A DNA stretch of 64,000 bases from Zhihengliuella sp. (GCF_031178195.1 NZ_JAPSJL010000002.1:1-64000), one strand, 5' to 3'; shown: positions 34,483-44,900, counted from the stretch's first letter. A program made the numbers and translations. Notes: a model not told the origin generated them from the letters alone.

Positions 34483-34529
34483 ACGACGGCGCCCGGCCAC
34501 CTTCCGCGAAGGTGACCGGGCGCCGTCGT
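34483..34529. terminator. Bidirectional terminator after hemL and metQ
   Basis: A 21-bp stem with one mismatch (arms 34483-34503 and 34509-34529) and a 5-nt loop lies between convergent hemL and metQ. Confidence 0.8.
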
Positions 34530-34561
34530 GCATTCCCGGGCGGGAGCGTGCGCTGCCGTGA

Positions 34562-35395
34562 CTACTCGGTCGGCATGACGTCGCCGTTGGGCCAGGATTC
34601 CTTGATGAACTGCTTGACCTCGTCGGACTGCATGAGCTCCTCCAGCTTCTCGATGGCCGGGGTGCTCTCGCCGGCACGCCAGGCGAGGAAATTGGCGTAG
34701 GGGTTCTCCGCCGTGACGTCCTCGACCAGGAGGGCGTCCTCCGTGCTCATGCCGGCCTCGAGGATGTAGTTGCCGTTGACGATCGCGACGTCGACCTGCG
34801 GATCCTGGACCTGCTGGACGAGGACCTCGGGCTGGTTCTCCTCGAATTCCAGACCCTTCGGGTTCTGCTCCTCGGTGAGGGACAGCGCCGTCGTGTCGTC
34901 CTCGATGTTCTGCAGCAGGCCGCCCTTCTCCAGCAGGTTCAGGGCGCGGAGCTGGTTGGACGGATCGTTGGTGATGGCCACCATGCCGCCGTCCGGGATC
35001 TCCTCGACCGAGGCGTGCTGCGAGAACGCGGCGTAGGGCTCGATGTGGATGCCGGCGCCGTGCTCGAACTCGTAGCCCTTGGTCGCCACCTGGTCCTCGA
35101 ACCACGGGAGATGCTGGTAGTAGTTCACGTCGATGCTGCCCTCGGCGAGGGCGATGTTCGGCGTCTGGTAGTCGTCGAACTCCTGGATCTCGATGTCGAT
35201 CCCGGCCTCGGGGGCCAGGTTCTGGTCGACGTACTCGAGGATCTTGGCGTGCGGGACGGGCATGGCGCCGACGGTCACGACCACCGGTTCCTCGGGGTTG
35301 GGGGACTCCGCGCTGGGGGTGGACGAGCCACCGCAAGCCGTCAGCGCGAAGAGAGCGACCGCACCGGTCGCTGCGAGTGAGAGCTTGTGACGCAT
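34562..35395 (-). CDS. metQ: Methionine-binding lipoprotein MetQ (NlpA family)
   Basis: Substrate-binding lipoprotein of a methionine ABC importer, 277 aa. The lipobox is LTAC with Cys21, followed by a Ser/Pro-rich linker. The NlpA pattern follows: VTVGAMPVPHAKILEYV, FDDYQTPNIALAEGSIDVNYYQH (about 78-100), ITNDPSNQLRALNLLEKGGL, and VDVAIVNGNYILEAG. AAAAGGA lies 10 nt before the ATG. It is last in metN-metI-metQ, 124 nt after metI; a gcggcgg/ccgccg-type inverted repeat in the gap may tune expression. Confidence 0.92.
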   Translation of the reverse strand: MRHKLSLAATGAVALFALTACGGSSTPSAESPNPEEPVVVTVGAMPVPHAKILEYVDQNLAPEAGIDIEIQEFDDYQTPNIALAEGSIDVNYYQHLPWFEDQVATKGYEFEHGAGIHIEPYAAFSQHASVEEIPDGGMVAITNDPSNQLRALNLLEKGGLLQNIEDDTTALSLTEEQNPKGLEFEENQPEVLVQQVQDPQVDVAIVNGNYILEAGMSTEDALLVEDVTAENPYANFLAWRAGESTPAIEKLEELMQSDEVKQFIKESWPNGDVMPTE

Positions 35396-35519
35396 GGGAA
35401 CGCATCCTTTTCGGGTCCGGCCCGCCCCGGACGGGGAGGGCGAGTGGTGCGACCGGCGGCTACCAGTCGCAATCCGCCGCGCGGGGCGTCGGAGATCTAG
35501 GGTGTCCTGGGGTGCCGGG

Positions 35520-36200
35520 TCAGCGGTGGTCCACCCGGCGGCTCAACCAATCGCCGAGGACCTGGATCAGCTGGACGAGGATGACCATGACGGCGATCGT
35601 CACGATCATGACCGCGACGTCGTACCGCTGGTAGCCGTAGTTGTAGGCGAGGCGGCCCAGGCCGCCGCCGCCGATGAGACCGGCCATCGCCGAGTAGCCG
35701 ACGAGCATGACGAGCGTGGTCGTGATGCCCGCGACGATCGACGGCATCGCCTCCGGCAGCATGACCTTGCGGACGACCTGCCTGCGGCTGGACCCCATCA
35801 CCAGGGCGGCGTCGATCTTGCCGCCCTGGACGTCCCGCAGGGAGGTCTCGACGAGACGCGCGAAGAAGGGGGCCGTCGCGATCGTCAGAGAGACACAGGC
35901 AGCGATGGGGCCGATCGACGTCCCGACGATGAAGCGCGTGAACGGGATCAGCGCGAGCATCAGGATCGCGTAGGGGATGGAACGGGTGATGTTCACGACG
36001 ATCCCCGACAGGACCGCGTTGAGCGGCCGCATGGGGGCCAGGCCGCCCGGCGCGGTCACATGGAGGACGATGCCGAGCGGGACGCCGATGACCACGGTGG
36101 CGATGCCGGAGATGACGATCATCTGCAGCGTCTCCAGCAGCGCCTCCGGCAGCGCGTTGGTGATGCCGGGATTCTCGAAGAGCGAATTCAACCAGTCCAT
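35520..36200 (-). CDS. metI: Methionine ABC transporter permease MetI
   Basis: Membrane permease, 226 aa, the normal MetI length. Five membrane spans are visible (about 22-45, 62-85, 90-112, 155-178, 190-212). The ATPase-contact loop is KIDAALVMGSSRRQVVRKVMLP (about 125-146), and SIVAGITTTLVMLVGYSAMAG with IGGGGLGRLAYNYGYQRYD is the strongly conserved MetI C-terminal region. The start is 3 nt after the metN stop. Confidence 0.93.
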   Translation of the reverse strand: MDWLNSLFENPGITNALPEALLETLQMIVISGIATVVIGVPLGIVLHVTAPGGLAPMRPLNAVLSGIVVNITRSIPYAILMLALIPFTRFIVGTSIGPIAACVSLTIATAPFFARLVETSLRDVQGGKIDAALVMGSSRRQVVRKVMLPEAMPSIVAGITTTLVMLVGYSAMAGLIGGGGLGRLAYNYGYQRYDVAVMIVTIAVMVILVQLIQVLGDWLSRRVDHR

Positions 36201-36202
36201 GT

Positions 36203-37192
36203 TCAGGCCTCCTTCACCGAGACGGCGACCCCGATGGCACCGAGGTGGGTTTTGATCGCCTCGATGTCGGCGTCTGTGGGCAGATGGATGCGTAGATGCG
36301 CGAACTGCGTGCCGCCGAGATGCTCGACGGACCCGGCGAGGACGTTGACGTCGACGCCGAACTGGCGCGTGATGCTCGAGATCACCGGCTCGACGGCCTG
36401 GTCCCCGGAGTAGAGCAGCTCGAGGATGAAACCGGCCGGGATGGCATCCGGGGCGTCGCCGGGCAGAGGCAGCAGCGCCTGGGCGAGCCGCCCATCGATG
36501 TTCGCGACGACCTCGGCGAGCCGGCCGTGCTCGACGATGCGGCCGGCCTCCAACAGGGAGACGGAGTCGCAGGCGCGCTTAACCACGTTCATCTCGTGGG
36601 TGATGATCAGCACGGTGACGCTCAGGCGGTCGCGGACGGCCTTGATCAGGGTGAGGATCTCGTCGGTCGTGGTCGGATCGAGGGCCGACGTCGGCTCGTC
36701 GCAGAGCAGGACATCGGGATCGGTGGCGAGCGCGCGGGCGATGCCGACGCGCTGGCGCTGGCCGCCCGAGAGCTGGGACGGGTACGCCTCAGCGAAACGG
36801 GCCAGACCGACGATCTGCAGCAGCTCGTCGACCTTCGCGCGGATCTGCGCCTTGGGCGTGCCCACGAGCTCGAGCGGGTAGGCGATGTTCTCGGCCGTCG
36901 TCCTCGAGTCGAAGAGGTTGGCGTGCTGGAACACCATGCCGATCCGCCGACGCGCGGTCAACAGCTCTTTGTCCGAGATGCCGGAGAGGTCGCGCCCGTC
37001 CAGGGAGACGGAGCCGGACGTGGGGCGGTCCAGCAGGGTCAGGCAGCGCACGAGCGTGGACTTGCCCGCACCGGAGTGCCCGATGATGCCGTGGATCTGC
37101 CCCTTGCCGACACTGAGGGAGACTCCGTCGAGCGCGACGACTTCGCGGTCTCCCTGGCGGTAGACCTTGCGCAAATCGGTAATGGTGATCAA
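36203..37192 (-). CDS. metN: Methionine ABC transporter ATPase MetN
   Basis: ATPase of the methionine importer, 329 aa. Walker A GHSGAGKSTL (about 38-47), signature LSGGQRQRVGIARAL (about 142-156), Walker B VLLCDEPTSALDP, and switch THEMNV. The C-terminal 75 residues are a NIL regulatory domain (AVEPVISSITRQFGVDVNVL onwards) that binds methionine and shuts transport when cell methionine is high. It starts with TTG; GAGG lies 5 nt before. I found no SAM riboswitch upstream. Confidence 0.93.
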   Translation of the reverse strand: MITITDLRKVYRQGDREVVALDGVSLSVGKGQIHGIIGHSGAGKSTLVRCLTLLDRPTSGSVSLDGRDLSGISDKELLTARRRIGMVFQHANLFDSRTTAENIAYPLELVGTPKAQIRAKVDELLQIVGLARFAEAYPSQLSGGQRQRVGIARALATDPDVLLCDEPTSALDPTTTDEILTLIKAVRDRLSVTVLIITHEMNVVKRACDSVSLLEAGRIVEHGRLAEVVANIDGRLAQALLPLPGDAPDAIPAGFILELLYSGDQAVEPVISSITRQFGVDVNVLAGSVEHLGGTQFAHLRIHLPTDADIEAIKTHLGAIGVAVSVKEA

Positions 37193-37332
37193 ATGAACCT
37201 CAGGGTGTCGATCGGCAGGGGTCGGGATCTATTGAAACACCCGGCGACCCGGTATCAGGACACGACGGGTCACGGGCCGACATGTGAATGCGGCCCGGTC
37301 GTCACGACTGTGGTAGATGACACGTCGTTGCT

Positions 37333-37349
37333 GCCCGCAGGTTGCGGGC
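37333..37349 (-). terminator. Short terminator after the DEDDh exonuclease
   Basis: Perfect 7-bp stem gcccgca/tgcgggc with a 3-nt loop lies 10 nt past the exonuclease stop and before metN. Confidence 0.45.
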
Positions 37350-37358
37350 GGAGGGCGC

Positions 37359-38081
37359 CTAGAGCGCGGGCTTGTGCGGCCAGACGCCGTCGACCGTCGC
37401 GAGCGGATCCCTCCCGCGCAGGAACCGCTGGAAGTCCTCCGCCCAGGCGGAGTGCCAGTTGACCTGGGCGGCATGGAGCTCGAGAGGGTCGATCTGCAGC
37501 TCGCGGTAGCGCGTCACCTGCGCGTCGGCCACGCCGATCGTCGCCGCAGCGTCCGCGAGCGAGGTGTGCGCATTGCTGAGCGGGACCCGGTAGTACTCCG
37601 CGAGCGCGGTCAGCGTCCGCTTGCCTCGACGGTAGCGCTCGACGCGACGGTCCAGCACCAGGGGATCGATGACCGGCGCCGGGTCCAGCAGCCCGTGTCC
37701 GTGCCGGGCGGCCTCCCGGTTGAGAACCGTGAAGTCGTAGCAGGCGTTGAAGGCGAGGACGGGCATCGTCGCGAACAGGTCCGTCAGATGCCTGGCGATC
37801 TCCCCGACCGCTTCGAGGGCCGGAAGCCCCTCGGCACGCGCCCGCTCGGTCGTGACCCCGTGGACCTCTGAAGCGGCCGGCGGGATCTCCACGCCCGGGT
37901 CGACGAGCCATTCGCGGTGATGCACGATCTCGCTCCGGCCGTTCACGATGATGACCGAGGCGGTCACGATCCGTGCCGATTCGGGGTCCGTTCCGGTCGT
38001 CTCCAGGTCGAATGCCGCACGCGGCAGTTCGTGCCAGAGGACGGGGGCGGCCGATTCGGTGTGCGCGGACTGTTCGATCAT
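37359..38081 (-). CDS. DEDDh 3'-5' exonuclease (PolC/epsilon-like)
   Basis: A 240-aa exonuclease of the DnaQ superfamily. Catalytic motifs: ExoI AFDLETTGTDP (Asp25 and Glu27 region), ExoII FNACYDFTVLNREA (about 112-125) and ExoIII AHTSLADAAATI with His and Asp (about 170-181). It lacks a polymerase, so it acts alone or with a repair complex. A C-terminal WHSAWAEDFQRFLRG segment is typical of the actinobacterial form. It is divergent from the alkyltransferase-like gene with about 105 nt between starts. Confidence 0.88.
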   Translation of the reverse strand: MIEQSAHTESAAPVLWHELPRAAFDLETTGTDPESARIVTASVIIVNGRSEIVHHREWLVDPGVEIPPAASEVHGVTTERARAEGLPALEAVGEIARHLTDLFATMPVLAFNACYDFTVLNREAARHGHGLLDPAPVIDPLVLDRRVERYRRGKRTLTALAEYYRVPLSNAHTSLADAAATIGVADAQVTRYRELQIDPLELHAAQVNWHSAWAEDFQRFLRGRDPLATVDGVWPHKPAL

Positions 38082-38173
38082 GCTTCAACGGTACCGGCAG
38101 CAGCCCTCGGGATAGGACCGGTCGCGTCGCCGGCCCACCGTCCCGGCCCTCTCGCCGACGTAGGCGGTCGGAC

Positions 38174-38186
38174 TACGCTGGCCGGT
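38174..38186 (+). promoter_or_regulatory. -10 box of ATL gene, leaderless type
   Basis: TACGCT at 38174-38179 lies 7 nt before the GTG at 38187. Confidence 0.5.
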
Positions 38187-38564
38187 GTGCACAGTCCCCT
38201 GAACCTCGCGATCTATGAGGTCGTCGCCTGCATCCCCGCGGGATCGGCCGTCTCCTACGGCGACGTGGCCGAACTGCTGGGCGCGGGCGGGCCCCGTCAG
38301 GTCGGGGCCGCCATGGCCGGCAGCGCGGGAGAGGATCTGCCCTGGTGGCGTGTCGTCCGCGCCGACGGCTCGCTGCCGAGGGAACTGGCGGAACGTGCAC
38401 GGCCCCACTGGGTGTCCGAGTCGACACCGGTGCGGGGCAGCGGCCCGGATCGCGTGCGCTTCCCGGACGCAAGATGGCGGCCGTCCGTCGACGAGTTCGC
38501 CAGGATCGACGCCATCGCCGCGCTGCTGCATCGGGGGGAGGACCGGAGCGGTGGCGACCCGTGA
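38187..38564 (+). CDS. Alkyltransferase-like protein (MGMT fold, no reactive Cys)
   Basis: A 125-aa DNA-binding-domain-only MGMT homologue. The family active site PCHRV reads PWWRVV here (residues 52-57), so the alkyl-accepting Cys is Trp53. The helix-turn-helix AVSYGDVAELLGAGGPRQVGAAMAG (about 21-45) is intact. Proteins of this ATL class bind O6-alkylguanine and flag it for nucleotide excision repair rather than repairing it. The C-terminal residues extend beyond the fold. GTG 38187 is chosen from the -10 box and the family length. It lies just upstream of adnA, and uvrD2 is in the same neighbourhood. Confidence 0.85.
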   Translation: MHSPLNLAIYEVVACIPAGSAVSYGDVAELLGAGGPRQVGAAMAGSAGEDLPWWRVVRADGSLPRELAERARPHWVSESTPVRGSGPDRVRFPDARWRPSVDEFARIDAIAALLHRGEDRSGGDP

Positions 38565-38633
38565 GCCAAGATGCGGGAGCCACGTGATTGCATAGGGCAG
38601 TCAGAGACAGCCCTGCGGACCAGGAGGAGCGGC

Positions 38634-41600
38634 ATGGAGGCTACCGAGGCGCCACCGGGCACCGCGGCGGAGCTCGGCACCGCGACGGAGCCCCGGGACC
38701 ATCGATCGGACGCAGCAGGGCCGTTGCACCTGCAGAGCCTGTCGCCGGCGCAGGAAGCCGTGACGGCTCTCCGCCGAGGGCATGGGCCGGTCCTCGTCCT
38801 CGGCGCCCCGGGCACCGGCAAGACGACGGCTCTGCTCGCGGTCGTCGCCCGCCGTCTCGGTCTCGGAGCGGGCTCCGGCCGGTCACCCGGGGCCGGGCCC
38901 GCAGCTCCGGCCGCCGACCTCGAGCCGGGGCAACTGCTCGTGCTGACCTCCGCGCGTGCCCACGGGGCGCGGCTGCGCGACCGGCTCTCGGAGGCGGTGG
39001 ACGTGACGTTCTCCGAGCCGGCCGTGCGCACCTGGTCCTCGTACGCGTTCGACCTCATCCGGCGTGCGCGGCTGGGGGGATTCCTGCCGCAGCTCCAACG
39101 TCCGCCCCGCCTCTTGACCGGACCGGAGCAGGACGCCCTCATCGGGCAGATCCTCACCGGTCATGCCCAGGGCGCGCCGAGCGCCCCCGGCTGGCCGGAG
39201 TCGCTCGGCGAGGCCCTCGAGACGCGGGGGTTCCGGGGTCAGCTCCGCGAATTCTTCGACCGGCTCTCCGAGCACGGGCTCGAGCCGGCCGATGTCCAAC
39301 AGCTCGGCCGGCGGCATCTGATCCCGGAGTGGGAGGCCGCCGCCCACGTCTACCAGGAGTACCGAGACCTGCTGGACCTCGGTAATGCCGAGGCCTTCGA
39401 CCCCGCCGGTTTGATCAGCACGGCCGCCGCTCTCCTGGAGGAGCACGAGGAGCTCCGCGAGGCCGAGACCGCCCGATTGCAGTTGATCGTCGTGGACGAC
39501 CTCCAGGAGGCCAACCCCGCGCAGTACAGGCTGCTGTCCGCGCTGGGCCGTGGTCGAGACGTGCTGGCGTTCGCGGCCCCGGACTCGGTCGTCCAGGGGT
39601 TCCGGGGTGCCCGGCCGGACTTCCTGGGCCGCGTCGAGGCGTTTCTGGGCACGGCGGAGCGTCCGGTCCGGCGTGTGGAACTCACGGAGTCCTTCAGGAT
39701 GCCCACGGCTGTCGCGGAGGCGTGGGCACGGGTGGTGCGTCGCATCCCGGTCTCGGCTGGACGCGCCGGGCGCGACGTCCGGACCGACGGCCGAGGGCAG
39801 ACGGGGGCGGCCGCAGCGCATCTCGTCGAGAGCCCCGTGCACGAGCAGCGGTACGTGGCCCTCCGGGTCCTGCAGGAGCACCTGCTGAACGGGCGATCCC
39901 TCAATGACATCGCGGTCATCGTCCGTCATGGCGGGCTCGTGCGGGACATGGCGCGTCATCTCACCCAGCAGGGCGTGCCCGTGACGGTCCCGCCAGCGGA
40001 GGTCCCGCTCAAGGACGAGCCGGCGGTCTGGCCGCTGGTCGCGCTACTCGACCTGGCCCAGAGCGACGACCCCGTCCCCTCCCCGGAGCTGGCCGAGTCC
40101 CTCATGACGTCGCGCTTCGGCGGCGCTACGGCTCTCGACGTGCGGCGGCTGCGGCAGCGGCTTCGCGCTGCCGACGGCTCGCTGCCGCGCCGGAGCAGCA
40201 GCGAACTCCTCGGGGCCGTCTTCCGCGAGCCCGAGCTCCTGACCGGGCTCGGACGGGAGGCCGGCGGTGCCCGGCGGATCGTGCGGATGTTCACCGCCCT
40301 GCAGGCCCACCTCGACGACGACAGCGCCAACGTCGAGACCGCACTGTGGTCCCTGTGGCACGCGTCCGGGCTGGAGGAGTCCTGGCGTCAGGCTGCGCTC
40401 GCCGGGGGAAGCGCGGGCCAGCGCGCGGACTTGGACCTAGACGCACTGCTGGCCCTGTTCCAGGCCGCCGAGCGCTACATCGACCAGCTGCCGGGGGCGA
40501 CGATCGCCCAGTTCGTCGACTACATCGAGTCCCAGGACCTCCCCATGGATTCGCTCGCCGGTCGCGGTGGCGCTGCGGAGGCCGTCTCCGTGCTCACTCC
40601 GGCCGCCGCGGTGGGTCGTGAATGGGACCTGGTCCTGATCCCCGGCCTGCAGGAGGGGATCTGGCCCAACACCCGGCTCCGCGGGGAGCTGCTCAGGACC
40701 GGCGCCCTCTCCGCCCTCGTCGAGGACGGTGCGGAGGCCATGAAGCAGCGTGACGCTGCCTCCCGCGTCCGCGCTGTGCGCGCCGACGAGTTCCGCGCCT
40801 TCGCCGCCGCAGCATCGCGAGCCCGGGAGCAGCTCGTCTGCATCGCGGTGGCCTCCGAGGACGCGCAGCCCTCGGCCCTGATCGACCTGATCGACCCGCT
40901 GGAGGCCGACCGCCCCCTCACGCCGGTGCCGCGTCCGTACACGCTGTCAGGCCTCGTCGCCCACCTCCGGCGCACGGCGGAGGCGAGCCAGACATCGGCC
41001 CTGGCCGCAGCGAGGGAGCCGGCCGAGGCGCGCCGGTCCACCGCGGTCGACGACGAACCGCCCGAGGGCAGGGACGCCGGTGTCGTCCTCGGCCGGTTGG
41101 CCCACGCCGGCGTCCGCGGGGCCCACCCCGACACGTGGTGGGGCCTCGTGCCGTCCACGAGCACCGGCCCGACGGCACCGCCGGACCGGGTCCCCGCGGT
41201 CTCGCCCTCGCGCGTCCAGGCGGTTCTGGAATCGCCGCTGAACTGGTTCGTCCAGGCCGCCGGCGGGGAGGCCGCGGTCGACTTCGCGCGCAGTCTGGGT
41301 ACGCTCGTGCACTCCATCGCCGAGGAGATGCCCGAGGCGACCGGCGACCAGTACAAGGCGGAGCTGGAGCGCCGATGGCCCGATCTGGACCTTCCGCCGG
41401 GCTGGGAGACTGAGAAGGACCGGACCCGGGCCGAGGAGATGCTGCGCAAACTGGCCCTCTACGGCATCGAGATGCGCAAGAGCGGGAGGCGGCTCGTCGG
41501 ACAGGAGATCCCCATCGACGTCGTTGTCGACCGCGACGGTCGGCAGGCGCGCATCAAGGGCGTCATCGACCGCGTGGAGCTCGGCGAGGACGGGCGTCCG

Positions 41601-41981
41601 TACGTCGTCGACCTCAAGACCGGCAAATCGAAGCCGACCCGGGAGGAGGTCCAGCAGCATCCACAGCTGGGGACCTACCAGGCAGCGGTGCTCGCCGGCG
41701 CGCTCGGGGACCGCCTCCCGCTGCCCGTCCTCCCGTGTCCCGCAGGGGCAGCCCTGGTCCAGCTGGGCGACGGGACGAAGACGGCCAAGCCGCAGGAGCA
41801 GCACCCCATCCGGGGCGCCGACGACGACTGGGCCACGCCACTGGTGCTCGAGGCCGCCGGCCTCATGGGCGCTGCCGACTTCCTGGCCCGCCACGACCCC
41901 TCCAGGGGGCGCTCTGTGCCCTGCAGGCTCCCGGGAGTCTGCCCGCTGTGCGACGAAGGAAGGCAGGTGACGCAGCCGTGA
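38634..41981 (+). CDS. adnA: AdnA, helicase-nuclease subunit
   Basis: One subunit of the heterodimeric DNA end-resecting motor-nuclease AdnAB, which replaces RecBCD/AddAB in many actinobacteria. 1115 aa. The UvrD-like motor has Walker A GAPGTGKT (57-64); motif II is IVVDDLQEANPAQ (about 286-298) instead of the usual DEFQD. The C-terminal RecB-type nuclease has GVIDRVELG, VVDLKTGK (about 990) and QLGTYQ. Three cysteines (CRLPGVCPLC) sit near the C-terminus and may belong to an Fe-S or zinc site. AGGAGG lies 6 nt before ATG 38634, so this start is preferred over 38571. GTGA overlap with adnB. Confidence 0.92.
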   Translation: MEATEAPPGTAAELGTATEPRDHRSDAAGPLHLQSLSPAQEAVTALRRGHGPVLVLGAPGTGKTTALLAVVARRLGLGAGSGRSPGAGPAAPAADLEPGQLLVLTSARAHGARLRDRLSEAVDVTFSEPAVRTWSSYAFDLIRRARLGGFLPQLQRPPRLLTGPEQDALIGQILTGHAQGAPSAPGWPESLGEALETRGFRGQLREFFDRLSEHGLEPADVQQLGRRHLIPEWEAAAHVYQEYRDLLDLGNAEAFDPAGLISTAAALLEEHEELREAETARLQLIVVDDLQEANPAQYRLLSALGRGRDVLAFAAPDSVVQGFRGARPDFLGRVEAFLGTAERPVRRVELTESFRMPTAVAEAWARVVRRIPVSAGRAGRDVRTDGRGQTGAAAAHLVESPVHEQRYVALRVLQEHLLNGRSLNDIAVIVRHGGLVRDMARHLTQQGVPVTVPPAEVPLKDEPAVWPLVALLDLAQSDDPVPSPELAESLMTSRFGGATALDVRRLRQRLRAADGSLPRRSSSELLGAVFREPELLTGLGREAGGARRIVRMFTALQAHLDDDSANVETALWSLWHASGLEESWRQAALAGGSAGQRADLDLDALLALFQAAERYIDQLPGATIAQFVDYIESQDLPMDSLAGRGGAAEAVSVLTPAAAVGREWDLVLIPGLQEGIWPNTRLRGELLRTGALSALVEDGAEAMKQRDAASRVRAVRADEFRAFAAAASRAREQLVCIAVASEDAQPSALIDLIDPLEADRPLTPVPRPYTLSGLVAHLRRTAEASQTSALAAAREPAEARRSTAVDDEPPEGRDAGVVLGRLAHAGVRGAHPDTWWGLVPSTSTGPTAPPDRVPAVSPSRVQAVLESPLNWFVQAAGGEAAVDFARSLGTLVHSIAEEMPEATGDQYKAELERRWPDLDLPPGWETEKDRTRAEEMLRKLALYGIEMRKSGRRLVGQEIPIDVVVDRDGRQARIKGVIDRVELGEDGRPYVVDLKTGKSKPTREEVQQHPQLGTYQAAVLAGALGDRLPLPVLPCPAGAALVQLGDGTKTAKPQEQHPIRGADDDWATPLVLEAAGLMGAADFLARHDPSRGRSVPCRLPGVCPLCDEGRQVTQP

Positions 41982-44900
41982 TCACCTCGATGCGGTTCAC
42001 TCCGGAGGACCTCGCGGACCGACTCGGCCAGTTCCAGCCGACCGAGCAGCAGTCGGCCATCATCTCTGCCCCCTTGGAGCCGATGCTGGTGATCGCCGGC
42101 GCGGGATCCGGCAAGACGGCGACCATGGCGGATCGGGTCGTGTGGCTCGTCGCGAACGGGTTCGTCCGCCCGGACGAAGTCCTCGGGGTCACCTTCACCC
42201 GGAAGGCGGCCGGGGAACTCGCCCACCGCATCCGGATCCAGCTCATGCGGCTCGCCGAGCACGGGCTGATCGACGGAGAGCTGGACGAGCTGGGCGAGCC
42301 CAGCGTCTCCACATACCACGCCTACGCGAACTCGCTCGTCGCGGACCACGGCATGCGCATCGGCATCGAACCCGACGCGGAGCTCCTCGGCAGCGCGCAG
42401 ACCTGGCAGCTCGCGGACCGGATCGTCCAGGAGTACGACGGCGATCCCGCCGAGCTGCAGGCGGCCCGCTCGACCCTGACCGACGCCGTCGTGCACTTCG
42501 CCTCCGAATGCGCCGAGCACCTGATCGCCCCGGGCGAGGCAGCTGCCCACCTCGAGGCCGAGACGGCTCGGCTCGACGCGCTGCCCTATCTCGCCGGCAA
42601 GGAGAAGGACCGGGCCCAGGCGGCCGAGAAGATCATCGGCATGCTGCGCACCCGCGCAGCCGTGGCCCGTCTGGCCGAACGATACGCGGCGGCCAAGCGC
42701 GAGCGCTCGGTCCTGGACTACGGCGACCTCGTCGCGTTCGCGGCCCGGATCGCCCGGGACGTCCCCGCGGCGCGCGAGGAGGAACGGTCGCGGTTCAAGG
42801 TCGTGCTCCTGGACGAGTTCCAGGACACCTCGCATGCTCAGATGGTCCTCTTCTCGTCCCTCTTCGGGGACGGTCATGCCGTCACAGCCGTCGGCGACCC
42901 CAACCAGTCGATCTACGGGTTCCGCGGCGCCTCCGCGGGTCAGCTCTTCCGCTTCCCCCAGGAGTTCCCCAGGGTCACCGAGTCGGGACGGGAGCCCGCT
43001 GTCGCGGCGCACCTCACCACGGCATGGAGGAACTCCGTGAACATCCTGGAGGCGGCGAACGCTGTCTCCGCACCGCTGGTCCGCGAGTCGGAGCGGGGCG
43101 GCTCCATCGGCGTCGAACCGCTCGTCCCGAGCCCGGTCGCCGGCGCGGGGCGCGTTGAACTCGCCCGGCTCCCCACCAGCGGGGAGGAGATGCGGTGGCT
43201 CGGCCGTCGCCTGCAGGAGGCACGCGAGAGCGCCCTGCGCGAGACCGGCACGCTGCCCACCGCAGCCGTGCTGTTCCGGCGCCGGGAGGAACTCGCCGAG
43301 ATGGCCGCGGCGCTCGACGAACTCGGGATGGACTACGAGATCGTCGGCCTGTCCGGTCTGCTCGCCCTGCCCGAGATCGTCGACATGGTGGCCACACTGC
43401 GCATCCTCGTGGACCCCAACCGGTCCGACGCGCTGCTGCGCCTCCTCGCCGGCGCCCGCTGGCGGCTCGGCCCCGCCGACCTCCTCGCGTTCTCCGAGTG
43501 GGCACAGGCCCTCGCCTGGCGCCGCCAGCGTGCCCTGGCCGCCCCCGCGCCGAACCCCGAGACGTCGACCGAATCGGAGAGTGACGCCGCCGGTCCCAGC
43601 GCGCCGCCCCAGGAGATCACCGACATGGCGAGCCTGGTCGAGGCCCTCGACGAACTGCCGCCCCCGGGATGGACCAGCCGCAGCGGTCGGAGCCTGACCG
43701 TCGCCGCGCGTGAGCGCCTGGGCCGTTTCCAGCAGGAGGTCCGGTACCTGCGCACGTTCGTCGACGACGACCTGCTCGCCCTGCTGAACGAGGTCGAGCG
43801 GACCCTCGGACTCGACATCGAACTCGCCGCCAAGCCCGGCCAGGACATCCACGCGGCCCGTCGCAGCCTCGACGCGTTCGCCGATGTGGCGGCGACCTAT
43901 CGCTCGACCGCCGCCGGAACATCGCTGACCGGATTCCTCGCCTGGCTCGATGCCGCCGCCGAGCAGGAGGGCGGCCTGCCGATCCCGCAGGGCGACACCG
44001 GCTCACGCGCAGTCCAGCTCCTGACCATCCACGCCTCCAAGGGCCTCGAATGGGACGTCGTCGCCGTGGCGGGGCTGAACGACAGCGTGTTCCCGACAGC
44101 CCGGGACAACCGGTGGAGCAGCGGACACCAGGCACTGCCGTGGCCGCTGCGCGGGGACCGGCACGACCTTCCCCAGTGGGACCTCGACCAGCCGGACCTC
44201 AAATCAGTCCTCGAGGCAGAGAAGGAGTTCAAGGGCCTGGTCGCCGCCCATGTCGAGCTCGAGGAGCGCCGGCTCGCGTACGTCGCCCTGACCCGCGCTC
44301 GGCATCTCCTCATTGCGACCTGCTCCGTCTGGTGCGGCAGCCGGAGCAAACCCGTCGGCGTCTCGCCGTTCATGCAGGACCTGCTGCCGCTGACGGAGGG
44401 CCCGACGCCGCGCGCCGTGCCCAGCATCTGGTGCGCCGACGAGGACGCGCCGACCGAGAACCCCTACCGTGAGGAGCCACTCGAGGCGGTCTGGCCCTTC
44501 GACCCGCTGGAGGGCCCGCACGTCACGCGCGGCGGCGTCGAATTGGCACCCCCGCCGTCCAGACGGCCCGCCCTCGAGGGGGCCGCTGCGCGGGTCCGCG
44601 AGACGGCGGTCGCCCTTCGCGCGGCTGCAGCGGGCCGGACCGGCGCAGCCGCGACCGAGGTCGAGCACGACGAAGCCGCCCAGCGCATCGCCACGGAGGA
44701 GGGGCGCGCCTGGCTCGCCGAGGCGGAGCTGCTCCTGAAACGGCAGCAGCGGACAGCCGCGCCGAAGGAGTACGAACTGCCGCGGCACGTCAGGGCGTCG
44801 CTGTTCGTCGACCTCGCGAGCGAACGACAGGCCGTCCTCGCCCAGCTCAGGCGCCCCGTTCCGCGTCGCCCGGGCCTGGCCGCACGGAAGGGCACCGCCT

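Noticed and set aside
37193-37332. SAM riboswitch upstream of metN
   Set aside because: No SAM-I, SAM-II or SAM-IV core could be matched by eye; only a simple hairpin is present.
41675-43852. Minus-strand open frame of over 700 codons opposite adnA/adnB
   Set aside because: Shadow frame; the plus strand carries clear helicase motifs.
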